Shown: piece after piece, positions 1 to 8,159 of the stretch | Numbering within the stretch: the stretch's first letter is position 1 | Layout of the letters: the number at the start of each line of letters is the position of its first letter | The notes under the pieces: generated by a model | Told to the model about the DNA's origin: nothing | The model's input: the letters and a program-made list of their open reading frames with translations, nothing else | Database searches by the model: none | Translations under genes and position numbers: made by a program | Source of the DNA: Hellea sp. | GTDB taxonomy: Bacteria > Pseudomonadota > Alphaproteobacteria > Caulobacterales > Maricaulaceae | Direction: 5' to 3' | NCBI GenBank assembly: GCA_020628635.1 | Contig: JAHDEU010000002.1 | Coordinates: 1 to 31,740 of the forward strand | DNA length: 31,740 bases

Positions 1-796
1 ATAGCGACGGCACAGCCAGCACCCCGCGCAGGCGTTCCCCGTTCCACGCCTCGAAATCCCGCAGCACCGTCTCCACCTGCCTCTGGTCCTTGACCTCCGG
101 CCCGTCCGGCACATCGTGGCGCGTGGGGTAGATTTCGGTGAAGACGACCGGCGCGGAGAGATCGTCCGCGAAAGCGGTTTCAAACGGCCAGACCGCGACC
201 CGCCCCGCGAAGCGCCGTCGCAGTTCCTCCAGCCGGGCGATTCCAAGCAGGCTCTGGCTGCCCACGGAACCCGTATAGGCGAGCTTGAACACGGGCGATG
301 CCTTGCGCTCGCGCCGCTCCGCCTCCCGCTTGTAGCCAAAGGGATGGGACCAGACCGAATGCCTCTTGCGCGACAGGCCGTCCGGCAGTCCCGCTTTCAT
401 GGTATAACCCCAGAAAGGGCCGTCGCCGGGGAGCAGGCGGTTCCAATGCGCGGCCACGTCGAAGCGGTTGGAGCGGTTGTCCGCACCGTCCTCGATCCGA
501 TCATGCAGATGCGCCCAGATGCTCTGCCAGCCGTCCAGCCCGACCGCCGACGCGAAGCCCGCCGGAAAGCCGAAAGCGAAGTCGAAACCGATCATCAGCC
601 GCTCATTCGCGCCCAACGCGTCCTCGATCAGTTCGGCGATCCGCTCGGTCGCCTGCGCCCGCGTGACCGGGTTGGCGGACGCCGTGCCGCTGGCCGCGAT
701 CCATATGCTGTCCGCGCCCGATCGCGGCACATTGGCGCCCGACCAATCCACGACGGCAAAGCGGTCGAACAGCTTAGGCTCTGTGCGGGCTGCCAT
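1..796 (-). CDS. DUF429-like conserved protein, 3' end outside window
   Basis: The minus-strand frame opens at ATG 796-794 and stays open to the window edge, so about 264 residues are visible and the C-terminus is missing. Near the N-terminus it reads FAVVDWSGAN, followed by GFDFAFGFPAGFA about 50 residues later. This acidic-strand pattern is typical of a family with an RNase H-like fold related to DUF429. Homologues are often labelled 'cobalamin biosynthesis protein CbiG' in databases, but I see no CbiG features and regard that name as unreliable. The later segment is rich in W, H and R, which supports real coding. It is divergently oriented to the EipA-like gene across a 75-nt gap. The biochemical function is unknown. 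Confidence 0.75.
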   Translation of the reverse strand, partial: MAARTEPKLFDRFAVVDWSGANVPRSGADSIWIAASGTASANPVTRAQATERIAELIEDALGANERLMIGFDFAFGFPAGFASAVGLDGWQSIWAHLHDRIEDGADNRSNRFDVAAHWNRLLPGDGPFWGYTMKAGLPDGLSRKRHSVWSHPFGYKREAERRERKASPVFKLAYTGSVGSQSLLGIARLEELRRRFAGRVAVWPFETAFADDLSAPVVFTEIYPTRHDVPDGPEVKDQRQVETVLRDFEAWNGERLRGVLAVPSL

Positions 797-871
797 AATT
801 TACCCTTTATTGACCACGACCACGGCAAGCTCATGCCTGACCTCAATCCCAGTTTCGCTCCAAGGACCGCC

Positions 872-1495
872 ATGTCACAGCGCCGCCTCACGTCAAAGAC
901 CGCCGCTCTGATGGCCGCGGTCCTGCTGTCCGCATGCGCATCGTCCGCACCAGACAATCCCAACAGCGCCACCGACATCCGCAATGCGCAGAACCGCTCC
1001 GCGAGCCAGGCCGGGACCTACAATGAAAACGAGCTGGTCTCGGCCATCTCCACCCATCTGGGCGTGACGTCGGAGTCGGCCGCCACCGCCATCGAACGCC
1101 TGTTCCGCGAACGCGGGCGGCCCGTGGGCTACATCACGGGCGAGGAGGGCGGCGGCGCGCTGACGGTCGGCCTGCGCTACGGCACGGGAACGCTGTGGAT
1201 GAAGGACGGCCGGACCATGCCGATCAAATGGCAGGGGCCGACGGTCGGGTTCGATGCCGGTGCGGATGTGTCCAAGGTGTTCACCCTGGTCTACGGCCTG
1301 GAAGACACTGACGACATTTACCGCCGCTTCCCGGGCGTGGACGGCTCGGCCTATCTGGTCGGCGGCATGGCGGTGAACTACCAGCGCACCAACGGCATCA
1401 CGCTGGCCCCGATCCGCACCGGCGTGGGTGTGCGGCTGGGCGCGAATGTAGGCTATACGCGCTATACCAAGAAGCGCGCGATCATTCCATTCTAG
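872..1495 (+). CDS. eipA: EipA-like envelope lipoprotein (DUF1134)
   Basis: A 207-aa protein. I chose ATG 872 because AAGGA lies five bases upstream; an open frame runs further upstream but is antisense to the neighbouring gene. The N-terminus is a lipoprotein signal (basic SQRRLTSK, hydrophobic core, lipobox LLSAC with Cys at about residue 23). The rest matches the DUF1134/EipA pattern: YNENEL, a helix ending ERLFRERGRPVGYI, then GEEGGGALTVGLRYGTG, WQGPTVGFDAGADVSK, DGSAYLVGGMAVNY, and a C-terminal IRTGVGVRLGANVGYTRYT. In Brucella EipA is a small periplasmic beta-barrel-like protein needed for envelope integrity; a similar role here is inferred from family membership. The lipobox predicts membrane anchoring. 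It converges on ppa across a repeat element. Confidence 0.88.
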   Translation: MSQRRLTSKTAALMAAVLLSACASSAPDNPNSATDIRNAQNRSASQAGTYNENELVSAISTHLGVTSESAATAIERLFRERGRPVGYITGEEGGGALTVGLRYGTGTLWMKDGRTMPIKWQGPTVGFDAGADVSKVFTLVYGLEDTDDIYRRFPGVDGSAYLVGGMAVNYQRTNGITLAPIRTGVGVRLGANVGYTRYTKKRAIIPF

Positions 1496-1544
1496 GTCCG
1501 ACGGGGGTTGCGCCAAGAAGGGAATAGCTGAACCTATCTCCCCC

Positions 1545-1690
1545 AACTCCTCCCCTTTGAGGGGATGTGCCCGAGCGAAGCGACGGGCGGAGGGGTAGAG
1601 TCACTCCGTCTTTGGTGTCGTCACACCTTACCCCTCCGACCCCCGATCGCTGCGCGGCGGGCGCCACCTTTCCTGAGAGGGGAGGAGTTT
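1545..1690. repeat. Composite inverted-repeat (REP doublet) element, copy A
   Basis: About 146 bp between the convergent ends of the EipA-like gene and ppa. The outer arms are AACTCCTCCCCT at the left and AGGGGAGGAGTT at the right. Each half also contains an internal GC hairpin (GAGCGAAGCGACGGGC at left, GATCGCTGCGCGGCGG at right) and an inner arm GGAGGGGTA / TTACCCCTCCGACC. The same modules recur at 2378-2520 in reversed order and at 29644-29790 in the same order, so this is a dispersed repeat family. No coding potential is apparent. Placement between two 3' ends suits a bidirectional transcript-end structure. Confidence 0.8.
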
Positions 1691-1738
1691 ATGGAAGCGG
1701 CAGGCAGTGTCGCGCAGACGCGAATCTCCGGCTAAACC

Positions 1739-2266
1739 CTAATTTCCCGCCGCCTTCAGCCCTCCGAGGATCAACTCGTGGGCCTTGTCCACGTCTTCCC
1801 AGCCCAGCACCTTCACCCACTTGTCGCGCTCCAGATCCTTGTAGTGGTCGAAGAAGTGCGGGATGCGGTCCTGGAGCACTTGCGGCAGGTCGCGATAGGT
1901 CTTGATCTGGTCGTAATAGGGCGTCAGCTTGGCGTGGGGCACGGCGACGATCTTCTCGTCTATCCCGGCCTCGTCCTCCATCATCAGCACGCCGACGGGA
2001 CGCGCGCGCACGACGCAACCCGGCATCAGCGCGCGCTGCCCGACGACCAGCACATCGGTCGGATCGCCGTCATTGGAGAGTGTGTGCGGCACGAAGCCGT
2101 AATTGCAGGGGTAGCGCATGGCCGTGTAGAGAAAGCGGTCCACCACCATGGCGCCGCTGTCCTTGTCCATCTCGTATTTGATCGGCTCCCCACCCAGCGG
2201 CACCTCGATGATGACGTTGATGTCCGATGGCGGATTCTCGCCGGGTTTGATGCGGTCGATGTTCAT
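1739..2266 (-). CDS. ppa: Inorganic pyrophosphatase (family I)
   Basis: A 175-aa soluble enzyme, the normal length for bacterial family I pyrophosphatase, which hydrolyses pyrophosphate to two phosphates and pulls biosynthetic reactions forward. The signature region NDGDPTDVLV (residues 65-74) holds the metal-binding aspartates D66, D68 and D71. The active-site lysine and downstream residues (EPIKYEMDKDSG, residues 27-38) and RYPCNYGFVP (51-60) also match the family. The C-terminal KTYRDLP and FFDHYKDLE segments are typical. It is transcribed alone, leftward, ending towards repeat copy A; its upstream region holds repeat copy B. Confidence 0.97.
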   Translation of the reverse strand: MNIDRIKPGENPPSDINVIIEVPLGGEPIKYEMDKDSGAMVVDRFLYTAMRYPCNYGFVPHTLSNDGDPTDVLVVGQRALMPGCVVRARPVGVLMMEDEAGIDEKIVAVPHAKLTPYYDQIKTYRDLPQVLQDRIPHFFDHYKDLERDKWVKVLGWEDVDKAHELILGGLKAAGN

Positions 2267-2377
2267 GGGTGTGTCCGGTGGGTGGGTTGTTCGCGCGGGG
2301 CATTAGTGGGCGGGGTGGGGCGTGCCAAGTGATGTTTGGCAGATTGGGACGGACGCGCGTGGCGCGGCTGATTTTTC

Positions 2378-2520
2378 GTCACCCCTCCGACCTCGCGCTG
2401 CGCGCGTCGGCCACCTCCCCTTTCCGGGGAGGAAGATATAGGAGAAGTTTCGTATTCGATTTCCTCCCCGGAAAGGGGAGGTGGGTTTTCGACCGAAGGG
2501 AGAAAGGTCGGAGGGGTGAC
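2378..2520. repeat. Composite inverted-repeat (REP doublet) element, copy B, inverted module order
   Basis: About 143 bp between the ppa start and the 3' end of the LysE-type gene. The outer arms are GTCACCCCTCCGACCT and AGGTCGGAGGGGTGAC, a perfect 16-bp inverted repeat. The inner arms are CCTCCCC-type hairpins (CCTCCCCTTTCCGGGGAGG and CCTCCCCGGAAAGGGGAGG). It uses the same modules as 1545-1690 and 29644-29790, but the parts that are outermost there are innermost here, so the two half-units face the opposite way. No gene is apparent in 2267-2552. Confidence 0.8.
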
Positions 2521-2552
2521 GAGACAAAAAAGCCGCGCGACAGCGCGCCCAT

Positions 2553-3191
2553 TCACGCCAGCACCGCCCATGCCCCGCTCGCGATCATCACCGCCCCGAT
2601 CACCACATTGAACACCCGCGCCGCGCGCGCGCTTTGCAGCTTGCTCCTGATCCAGCGCGCAAACGCCGCGTAGATCGACAGCCCCTGCAGCTCCAACCAG
2701 GTCACGGTCACCAGCATGATCCCGAACTGCAAGAGCACCGGTTTTTCGGGGTCGAAATAGAGCGGCAGCAGCATGCCGAAATAGACCAGTGGCAGGGGCG
2801 AGCTGACCTGCAGCGCGACCCCCTTGGCGTAGAGGCGGCCGAGCCGGGGCGGGGCGGTCGCTTCCCGCGTGGACACATCGCCCATGTCCGGCGGCGGTCC
2901 GAAAATGGTGGAGAGCCCCAGATAGAGGATCACGAGCAGGCCGAGCACCTTCAGCGCCAGCGTGACCTGCGGGAAGGCCGTCAGCAGCGCCGCCGTCCCG
3001 CTCGCCGCCAGCACGAGCCAGAGCACGTTTGCGGACGCCACACCGAATGCCGGGAACAGGGCGGGGCGAAAGCCGTGGCGGAAGCTGCTCGCCATGACCA
3101 GCATGACGGCGGGACCGGGCGTGAGGCCGCCCACGGCAAACAGCACGACCAGCGACAGCCAGACATCGAACTCCACCGCTGACCCTCCCAT
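2553..3191 (-). CDS. LysE/RhtB-family amino-acid or metabolite exporter
   Basis: A 212-aa, strongly hydrophobic inner-membrane protein with about six transmembrane segments, the usual size for LysE/RhtB translocators. The N-terminal segment contains GGLTPGPAVMLVMASSFRHG, the family hallmark (a GPA/GPN motif after the first helix), followed by a second segment FGVASANVLWLVLAASG and C-terminal helices ending IGAVMIASGAWAVLA. Members export amino acids, homoserine lactones or related small molecules; the substrate cannot be read from sequence. It is divergent from the exoD-like gene with a 56-nt gap. Confidence 0.9.
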   Translation of the reverse strand: MGGSAVEFDVWLSLVVLFAVGGLTPGPAVMLVMASSFRHGFRPALFPAFGVASANVLWLVLAASGTAALLTAFPQVTLALKVLGLLVILYLGLSTIFGPPPDMGDVSTREATAPPRLGRLYAKGVALQVSSPLPLVYFGMLLPLYFDPEKPVLLQFGIMLVTVTWLELQGLSIYAAFARWIRSKLQSARAARVFNVVIGAVMIASGAWAVLA

Positions 3192-3247
3192 AACCCTTCG
3201 CGAAATCGCTAGCGCGCTATCACCGGCGGGCCTATCTGTCAGCGCCT

Positions 3248-3877
3248 ATGCAAAGCGAAACCCACACCGCGCCGGAACTGTCCGACACGCCGCTCCAGGG
3301 CGTGCTGGACCATGTGCTCGCGGGCATGGACGGCTCGGACAGCGATCTGCGCACGGTGGTCGAGCTGATGGGCGCGCGGGCCTTCGGGCCGGTGATGATG
3401 CTGTGCGGCGTGTTCCTGATGACGCCGCTGGGCGCGCTGCCCGGCGTGCCGGCGGCTTTCGGGCTGGTGAACCTCGCCTTTGCCGTGCAGCTGCTCATGC
3501 GCCGACCGCACCCTTACGTGCCGCAGTGGCTGGCCAAGGTGCCGATACCCGAAGCCAAGGTCGCCTGGGTCGCGCGCAGATTCCGGCCCGCGCTGGCCTT
3601 CATCGACAAGCTCGTGGATGCGCGCCTGCCCCTGTTCACGCGCGGGCCGTGGCTGGTGCTGGCCGCGCTGGTGTCGATCCTGCTGTCGCTGACCATGTTT
3701 CCGCTGTCAGTGGTGCCGTTCGGGGTCGTGCCGTCGGCTTTCCTGCTGGGACTGATCGGGCTGGCGCTGACGGCACGGGACGGCGTGCTGATGGCGATTG
3801 CGCTGGTGCTGTCGCTAGCCGTGTTCGGATTCGTCGGCGGACTGGTTGCGGATCTGCTCGTCCAGTTCCTGCATTAG
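3248..3877 (+). CDS. ExoD-family membrane protein
   Basis: A 209-aa protein. The N-terminus is soluble and acidic (LQGVLDHVLAGMDGSDSDL), then MGARAFGPVMMLCGVFLMTPLGALPGVPA, the conserved ExoD (PF06055) core, followed by a basic amphipathic stretch (WVARRFRPALAFIDKLVDARLP) and three to four C-terminal transmembrane helices. ExoD was first described in Sinorhizobium in connection with exopolysaccharide synthesis and alkali tolerance; the molecular activity is unresolved. Its last 63 bases overlap, antisense, the 3' end of tadD on the other strand, with both frames apparently genuine. Confidence 0.88.
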   Translation: MQSETHTAPELSDTPLQGVLDHVLAGMDGSDSDLRTVVELMGARAFGPVMMLCGVFLMTPLGALPGVPAAFGLVNLAFAVQLLMRRPHPYVPQWLAKVPIPEAKVAWVARRFRPALAFIDKLVDARLPLFTRGPWLVLAALVSILLSLTMFPLSVVPFGVVPSAFLLGLIGLALTARDGVLMAIALVLSLAVFGFVGGLVADLLVQFLH

Positions 3878-4672
3878 GGCGGACAGCACGGGGTCATGGC
3901 GCGGGGACAGCTCGGCCGCGCGCGCGACCATGATGCGCGCCAACCGCCACTCGCCTGCCCTCACGGCCCGGACCGCGCCCGCCCGCAGCAGCTCTGTCGA
4001 TTGCGCCGCCGACGCGCCGTCCAGCGCGCGGGAGTAGTCTCCCTGCGCCAGAACGGACAGGCGCAGGCCCCGCTCGAAATCCGCATCCAGCGGGTCCAGC
4101 GCCACGGCGCGGCGGTAGCTCGCCTCGGCCGCGACCGCGTTGCCCTGCCTGCGCCAGCTCGCGCCCGCATTGGCCTCGGCCAGTCCCGCACGCTGCAGCG
4201 GCGCCGCGCGGCCGAAAGCCGCTCGCGCCTCGCCGCCGCGCCCGCGCGCGTCCAGCCAGCGGCCCAGCGTATTCATCAAGCGCGCGTCGGGATAGCGCGC
4301 GAACCGGTTGGGCAGCACGACATCCGCGTCGTCGCGCAGGCCCAGCTCTACATCGACGACAAGCCGCAGCGTCTGCGCCTCCGCGCTGTTGCCCGCACCC
4401 GCGAGCACGCCGCGCGCCTCTTCCGCCTGATCCATATCGACCAGCGCTGCGCCGAGTCCGAGACGGGCGCTTTGCAGCGACGGGTCGTGGGCGAGAGTGC
4501 GGGCATAGGCGTCCGCGCGCTGCTCCGGGCTCGGCAGGTTTCCGGCCCGCGACAAGGCCATCAGCACGTCGAAGGGCTGGACGGAACTGTCCGTGACAGG
4601 CCGGATGTCGTCCACCCGCAGCTCTGCCGCGATCAGTCCCAGGCAGGCAAATGCGACCAGCGCGCGCCTCAC
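3815..4672 (-). CDS. tadD: TPR protein TadD, Tad pilus accessory factor
   Basis: A 285-aa product. The frame is open far upstream, but that part lies over tadC in another frame. The GTG at 4672-4670 overlaps the tadC stop as GTGA, which fixes the start and implies translational coupling. The N-terminus is a short signal-like segment (RRALVAFACLGLIAAELR). The remainder is alpha-helical with tetratricopeptide-style repeats, for example residues reading LGLGAALVDMDQAEEARGVL, ANAGASWRRQGNAVAAEASY and AVALDPLDADFERGL. TadD proteins help assemble the outer-membrane secretin or pilus machinery in other Tad loci; that role is inferred. It is the last gene of the leftward tad block, and its tail overlaps the convergent exoD-like gene. 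Confidence 0.85.
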   Translation of the reverse strand: MRRALVAFACLGLIAAELRVDDIRPVTDSSVQPFDVLMALSRAGNLPSPEQRADAYARTLAHDPSLQSARLGLGAALVDMDQAEEARGVLAGAGNSAEAQTLRLVVDVELGLRDDADVVLPNRFARYPDARLMNTLGRWLDARGRGGEARAAFGRAAPLQRAGLAEANAGASWRRQGNAVAAEASYRRAVALDPLDADFERGLRLSVLAQGDYSRALDGASAAQSTELLRAGAVRAVRAGEWRLARIMVARAAELSPRHDPVLSALMQELDEQIRNQSADESEHG

Positions 4673-5610
4673 GACAGGCCTGCCGCGACGCGAATGCCGG
4701 CGGGCAGCAGCAGCATGACCAGGATGGTCGGGAAGATGAACAGGATCAGCGGCACGGTCAGCTTGGCCGACAGCGCCATGGCTTTTTCCTCGGCCACCAT
4801 CATGCGGCGGTGGCGCATGTCGTCGGAGAATGTGCGAAGCGCCTGGCCGATGGAGGAGCCCATCTCCTCGGCCTGTTTGAGCATGACGGCCAGCGCACGC
4901 GCTTCTTCGAGCTCGATGCGCGCGGCGAAGTTCATCATCGCCTCGTTGCGCTCTCGCCCTGCGCGCAGCTCCAGGTTCATGATCTCCAGATTGGTCTTGA
5001 GCACAGGATAGCGCGCGCCGATCTCGTGGGACACCCGGATCAGGCTGGCATCCATGGCCAGCCCCGCCTCGATGCAGGCCACCAGCAGGTCCATCATGTC
5101 CGGAAAGCCCCGGCGGCACTGGTCCACCCGGCGGCCCTTGATGAAATTGACCACGAAGTCCGGCCCCATCATGCCGATGATCGTGACGGCGACCGCCAGA
5201 TAGACCACGTTCATCCCGCCCATGCGCGCAAACAAGGGCCCCCAGCACAGCAGCACCAGCGTGACCGGCGCGAACAGCGCGACCGTGCGCGCGGCAAGGA
5301 ATGTCTTCACCGCATTGGGATCGTAGAATCCCGCCTGGCTCAGCCAGAAGCGCAGGCGCGTGATTTCCTCCGCATCCGGCAGGGTGAGGTGCGAGCCGAG
5401 TTGCGTCAGCAGGTTCTTGCGCGCCCGCCGGCTCTGGCCGGTCGTCAGCCGCTCGTCCAGATCGACCCCACCACCCGACGCCAGGCGGCGCACGATGCGG
5501 CGCTCGGACCGTATCACGGCATGGGCCGCGATGAAGGCGATCCACAGAGCGAGGCTGAGAAACAGCAGCGCCGTGACGATCACGAAGGCGGATGAGAAGG
5601 ACAAACTCAT
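4669..5610 (-). CDS. tadC: Tad pilus inner-membrane platform protein TadC
   Basis: A 313-aa protein starting at ATG 5610, which overlaps the tadB stop as ATGA; an upstream in-frame ATG at 5661 would lie deep inside tadB and is rejected. It has an N-terminal transmembrane helix, a cytoplasmic stretch (RRIVRRLASGGG), two central membrane segments around ALFAPVTLVLLCWGP and VVYLAVAVTIIGMMGP, the T2SSF-type helical bundle (FPDMMDLLVACIEAGLAMDA ... FAARIELEEARALAVMLKQA) and a final membrane helix ILFIFPTILVMLLLPAG. With TadB it forms the membrane platform on which the CpaF ATPase acts. Confidence 0.95.
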   Translation of the reverse strand: MSLSFSSAFVIVTALLFLSLALWIAFIAAHAVIRSERRIVRRLASGGGVDLDERLTTGQSRRARKNLLTQLGSHLTLPDAEEITRLRFWLSQAGFYDPNAVKTFLAARTVALFAPVTLVLLCWGPLFARMGGMNVVYLAVAVTIIGMMGPDFVVNFIKGRRVDQCRRGFPDMMDLLVACIEAGLAMDASLIRVSHEIGARYPVLKTNLEIMNLELRAGRERNEAMMNFAARIELEEARALAVMLKQAEEMGSSIGQALRTFSDDMRHRRMMVAEEKAMALSAKLTVPLILFIFPTILVMLLLPAGIRVAAGLS

Positions 5611-6581
5611 ATCTTGAAGTTGATCATCTTGCGCATGACCATGTTGCCGATGAACATCCACACGACCACGCCGCCCAGCACCGGCTGGATGAGATGGTGG
5701 TCCCAGACCTCAGAGTAGAATTCCGGGCTCATCACATTGATGGCGAGAAACAGCAGAATGGGCGCGGCGTTGAGGATCATGGCGCTCATGCGGCCTTCCG
5801 CCGAGGCGGCCTTGATCTTCAGCCGCATCTTCTGGCGCTCGCGGATGGTGCGGGCGTTGGCGCGCAAGAGCTCCGCCAGATTGCCGCCGGTGCGTTCCTG
5901 CAGCCGCACCATGGCGGAGAACAGCTCGAAATCCTCGTGCCCGATGCGCTCGGCCATGCGCTGGACAGCGGTGCCGGTGGCGGAGCCGAAAGCGATCTCG
6001 TCCGACGCGATGCCGAATTCGGAGCCTATGGGATCGGCCATCTCCTTGCCGACCAGCTTCATCGCGACGGGCACGGGATGGCCTGCCCCCAACGAGCGCA
6101 CGACCACATCGATGGCTTCGGGCAGCTGGGTGACGGCCTTTTTGCGCCGCCGGCCGACCGCCATGCGCAGAGCCAGCAGCGGCAGGGCTGCACCCGGGAC
6201 CATGCCCGGGACAGCCACCGCCACATGTCCTGTCTTGAGCGCGAGCGCCACGCCGGTGAACAGCCCCGCGCCGACCATGGCGACATAGATCCAGACGGCG
6301 CCGAAGCGCGTGCCGCTCTGGACGACCATGCGGCCGATGCGCTCGTGAATGCGCGCGGCATGGCCCAGCTTGTCGAGCCCGCGCTTGCGCCGCAGCTCGG
6401 TCAGCACGGTCGTCGCGGGTGCGCCCTTGGCCAGCAGTTTCAGCCGGTGGTTGGCCGCGCGAATCTGGCGGCCCGCCTGCCGACCCATGCCGAGCAGCGC
6501 CTGCAGCAGGGCAATGCCCGCACAGAAGACCAGCGCGTAGATGACCCAGACAGTGGCAGGATTGTCGAGTGCCGCGCTCAA
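5607..6581 (-). CDS. tadB: Tad pilus inner-membrane platform protein TadB
   Basis: A 324-aa protein. I place the start at the TTG at 6581-6579, which overlaps the cpaF stop as TTGA and yields SAALDNPATVW before the first membrane helix; no nearer ATG fits, and farther upstream the frame lies inside cpaF. The order is an N-terminal helix, a basic cytoplasmic region (AANHRLKLLAKG), paired helices around VWIYVAMVGAGLFTGVAL and the T2SSF domain with LPEAIDVVVRSLGAGHPVPV, then ELFSAMVRLQERTGGNLAEL, which is the conserved TadB/GspF core. It ends with membrane helices and KMINFKI. The TTG start is inferred from coupling, not from a strong ribosome site. Confidence 0.93.
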   Translation of the reverse strand: MSAALDNPATVWVIYALVFCAGIALLQALLGMGRQAGRQIRAANHRLKLLAKGAPATTVLTELRRKRGLDKLGHAARIHERIGRMVVQSGTRFGAVWIYVAMVGAGLFTGVALALKTGHVAVAVPGMVPGAALPLLALRMAVGRRRKKAVTQLPEAIDVVVRSLGAGHPVPVAMKLVGKEMADPIGSEFGIASDEIAFGSATGTAVQRMAERIGHEDFELFSAMVRLQERTGGNLAELLRANARTIRERQKMRLKIKAASAEGRMSAMILNAAPILLFLAINVMSPEFYSEVWDHHLIQPVLGGVVVWMFIGNMVMRKMINFKI

Positions 6582-8095
6582 CCCAGCCGCTCTTTCAAGG
6601 TCAGTTCCGTGGTTGGACCGGATGCGATGGTGCGCGGCTCGAACAGGCCCTCGGGCAGCGGGATGTCGCGCGTCGTGATCTCGTCGAGGCATTTGGGGCG
6701 GATTCCGGTCGCGCGGAATTCGCCGATGACGCTGTGATTGGGGCCGGTGCCGGTGCGGGTGTAGTTGAAGATTTCCTGCATCTGGATGATCGCGCCCTCC
6801 ATGCCGGTGACTTCGGCGACCGACGTGATCTTGCGCTGGCCGTCCGAGAGCCTCTGCGCCTGCACGATGAGCCCGACGGCCGACGCGATCTGTCCGGCCA
6901 CGGCTTCGGGCGTGATCTTCATGTCGCCCATGGCGACCATCTGCTCCAGTCGGGTGATGGCGTCGCGCGGCGTGTTGGCGTGCAGCGTCGCCATGCTCCC
7001 CTCATGGCCTGTGTTCATGGCCTGGAGCATGTCGAAGGCCTCCTCGCCCCGCACCTCGCCGAGGATGACCCGGTCGGGGCGCATGCGCAGGGCGTTCTTG
7101 ACGAGGCCGCGCTGACGGATCTCGCCCTTGCCCTCGATATTGGGCGGGCGCGTTTCCATGCGCGCGACATGGGGTTGCTGGAGCTGCAGCTCGGCCGCGT
7201 CCTCGATGGTGATGAGGCGCTCCTTGTGGGAGATGGATTGCGAGAGTGCATTGAGCAGCGTCGTCTTGCCCGAGCCCGTGCCGCCCGAGATCAATATGGT
7301 CACCCGCGCCTTGCACGCCGCCCAGAGGAACTGCGCCACGCAGTCCGGGATGGCGTGAAAGCCGACCAGCTTGTCGAGCGTCAGCGGGGATTTGGAAAAT
7401 TTGCGGATCGACACCAAGGGTCCGTCCACCGCGATGGGCGCGATGGCGACATTGACGCGCGAGCCGTCGGCGAGGCGTGCATCGCAGAGCGGCTGGCTCT
7501 CATCGACGCGGCGTCCCACTTCGGCCACGATGCGGTTGATGATGCGCAGCAGATGCGGCTCGGAGGCGAAACGCACGGGGCTCGGCTCCAGCTCGCCGCC
7601 GCGCTCGACAAACACATTCTCGTGGCCGTTGATGAGGATGTCGGACACGGACTCATCTCCCAGCAGCACTTCCAGCGGACCCAGCCCGGTCATCTCGTCC
7701 GTGACGCCCTCGGCCAGTTCGGCCAGTTCGGATGCGGTGAGCTTCAGTTTCTCCTGCCGCGCCATTTCGCGGACCGCATCGAAGACCTGAGCCTTGAGCG
7801 CCGGCCGGTCGAGGCCGTCCAGCAGGGACAGGTCCACCTCGTCCAGCAGTCGCGCATGCAGGCGGATGCGCATGTCGAGCAGCGGGTCGATCGGCGGGCG
7901 GGCGGGCAGCGGCGGAGGCGTCGGCGCAGGTTGGGGTTCCGGCTCGACCAGTTCGATCAGCGCCTCGGGGCCTGGCGGGACGTCATGGGCGGCGTTCTCG
8001 GCCGGCTCGGCCATGCCTTCGGTCGGCACGTCCAGCGGCCCGTCAAGCGACATTGCGCCCAACTCGTCATAGATAGCGCCAAAACGTCCCGGCAT
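6578..8095 (-). CDS. cpaF: Tad pilus assembly/retraction ATPase CpaF (TadA)
   Basis: A 505-aa secretion ATPase of the VirB11/GspE class. Visible motifs: Walker A GGTGSGKTT (residues 271-279), Asp box ITIEDAAEL (296-304), Walker B region RVILGEVRGEEAFDML (342-357) and His box GHEGSMATLHAN (363-374). The first 70 residues are acidic and proline-rich (EPEPQPAPTPPPLP), a typical divergent N-terminal extension. It powers pilus extension, and probably retraction, at the TadB/TadC platform. A 75-nt gap separates it from cpaE, the widest gap inside the tad block, and that gap contains a CtrA-like sequence, so cpaF may have its own promoter. Confidence 0.97.
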   Translation of the reverse strand: MPGRFGAIYDELGAMSLDGPLDVPTEGMAEPAENAAHDVPPGPEALIELVEPEPQPAPTPPPLPARPPIDPLLDMRIRLHARLLDEVDLSLLDGLDRPALKAQVFDAVREMARQEKLKLTASELAELAEGVTDEMTGLGPLEVLLGDESVSDILINGHENVFVERGGELEPSPVRFASEPHLLRIINRIVAEVGRRVDESQPLCDARLADGSRVNVAIAPIAVDGPLVSIRKFSKSPLTLDKLVGFHAIPDCVAQFLWAACKARVTILISGGTGSGKTTLLNALSQSISHKERLITIEDAAELQLQQPHVARMETRPPNIEGKGEIRQRGLVKNALRMRPDRVILGEVRGEEAFDMLQAMNTGHEGSMATLHANTPRDAITRLEQMVAMGDMKITPEAVAGQIASAVGLIVQAQRLSDGQRKITSVAEVTGMEGAIIQMQEIFNYTRTGTGPNHSVIGEFRATGIRPKCLDEITTRDIPLPEGLFEPRTIASGPTTELTLKERLG

Positions 8096-8159
8096 ATGCG
8101 GTCTCCATCCCGGTGCCGGTCTAGGCGAGGGGAGGTAAGAGCGGCGTTAGCCGTCGTGC

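Noticed and set aside
1..796. Naming the first gene as cobalamin biosynthesis CbiG
   Set aside because: Homologues often carry this label, but the visible sequence shows no CbiG features and no cobalamin genes are adjacent.
116..871. N-terminal extension of the EipA-like gene back to position 116
   Set aside because: The extension is antisense to the DUF429-like gene and would hide the lipoprotein signal; the start at 872 has a good ribosome site.
2378..2520. Insertion sequence or MITE with an encoded product
   Set aside because: There is no transposase frame and no clear target-site duplication; the structure fits a REP-type doublet better.
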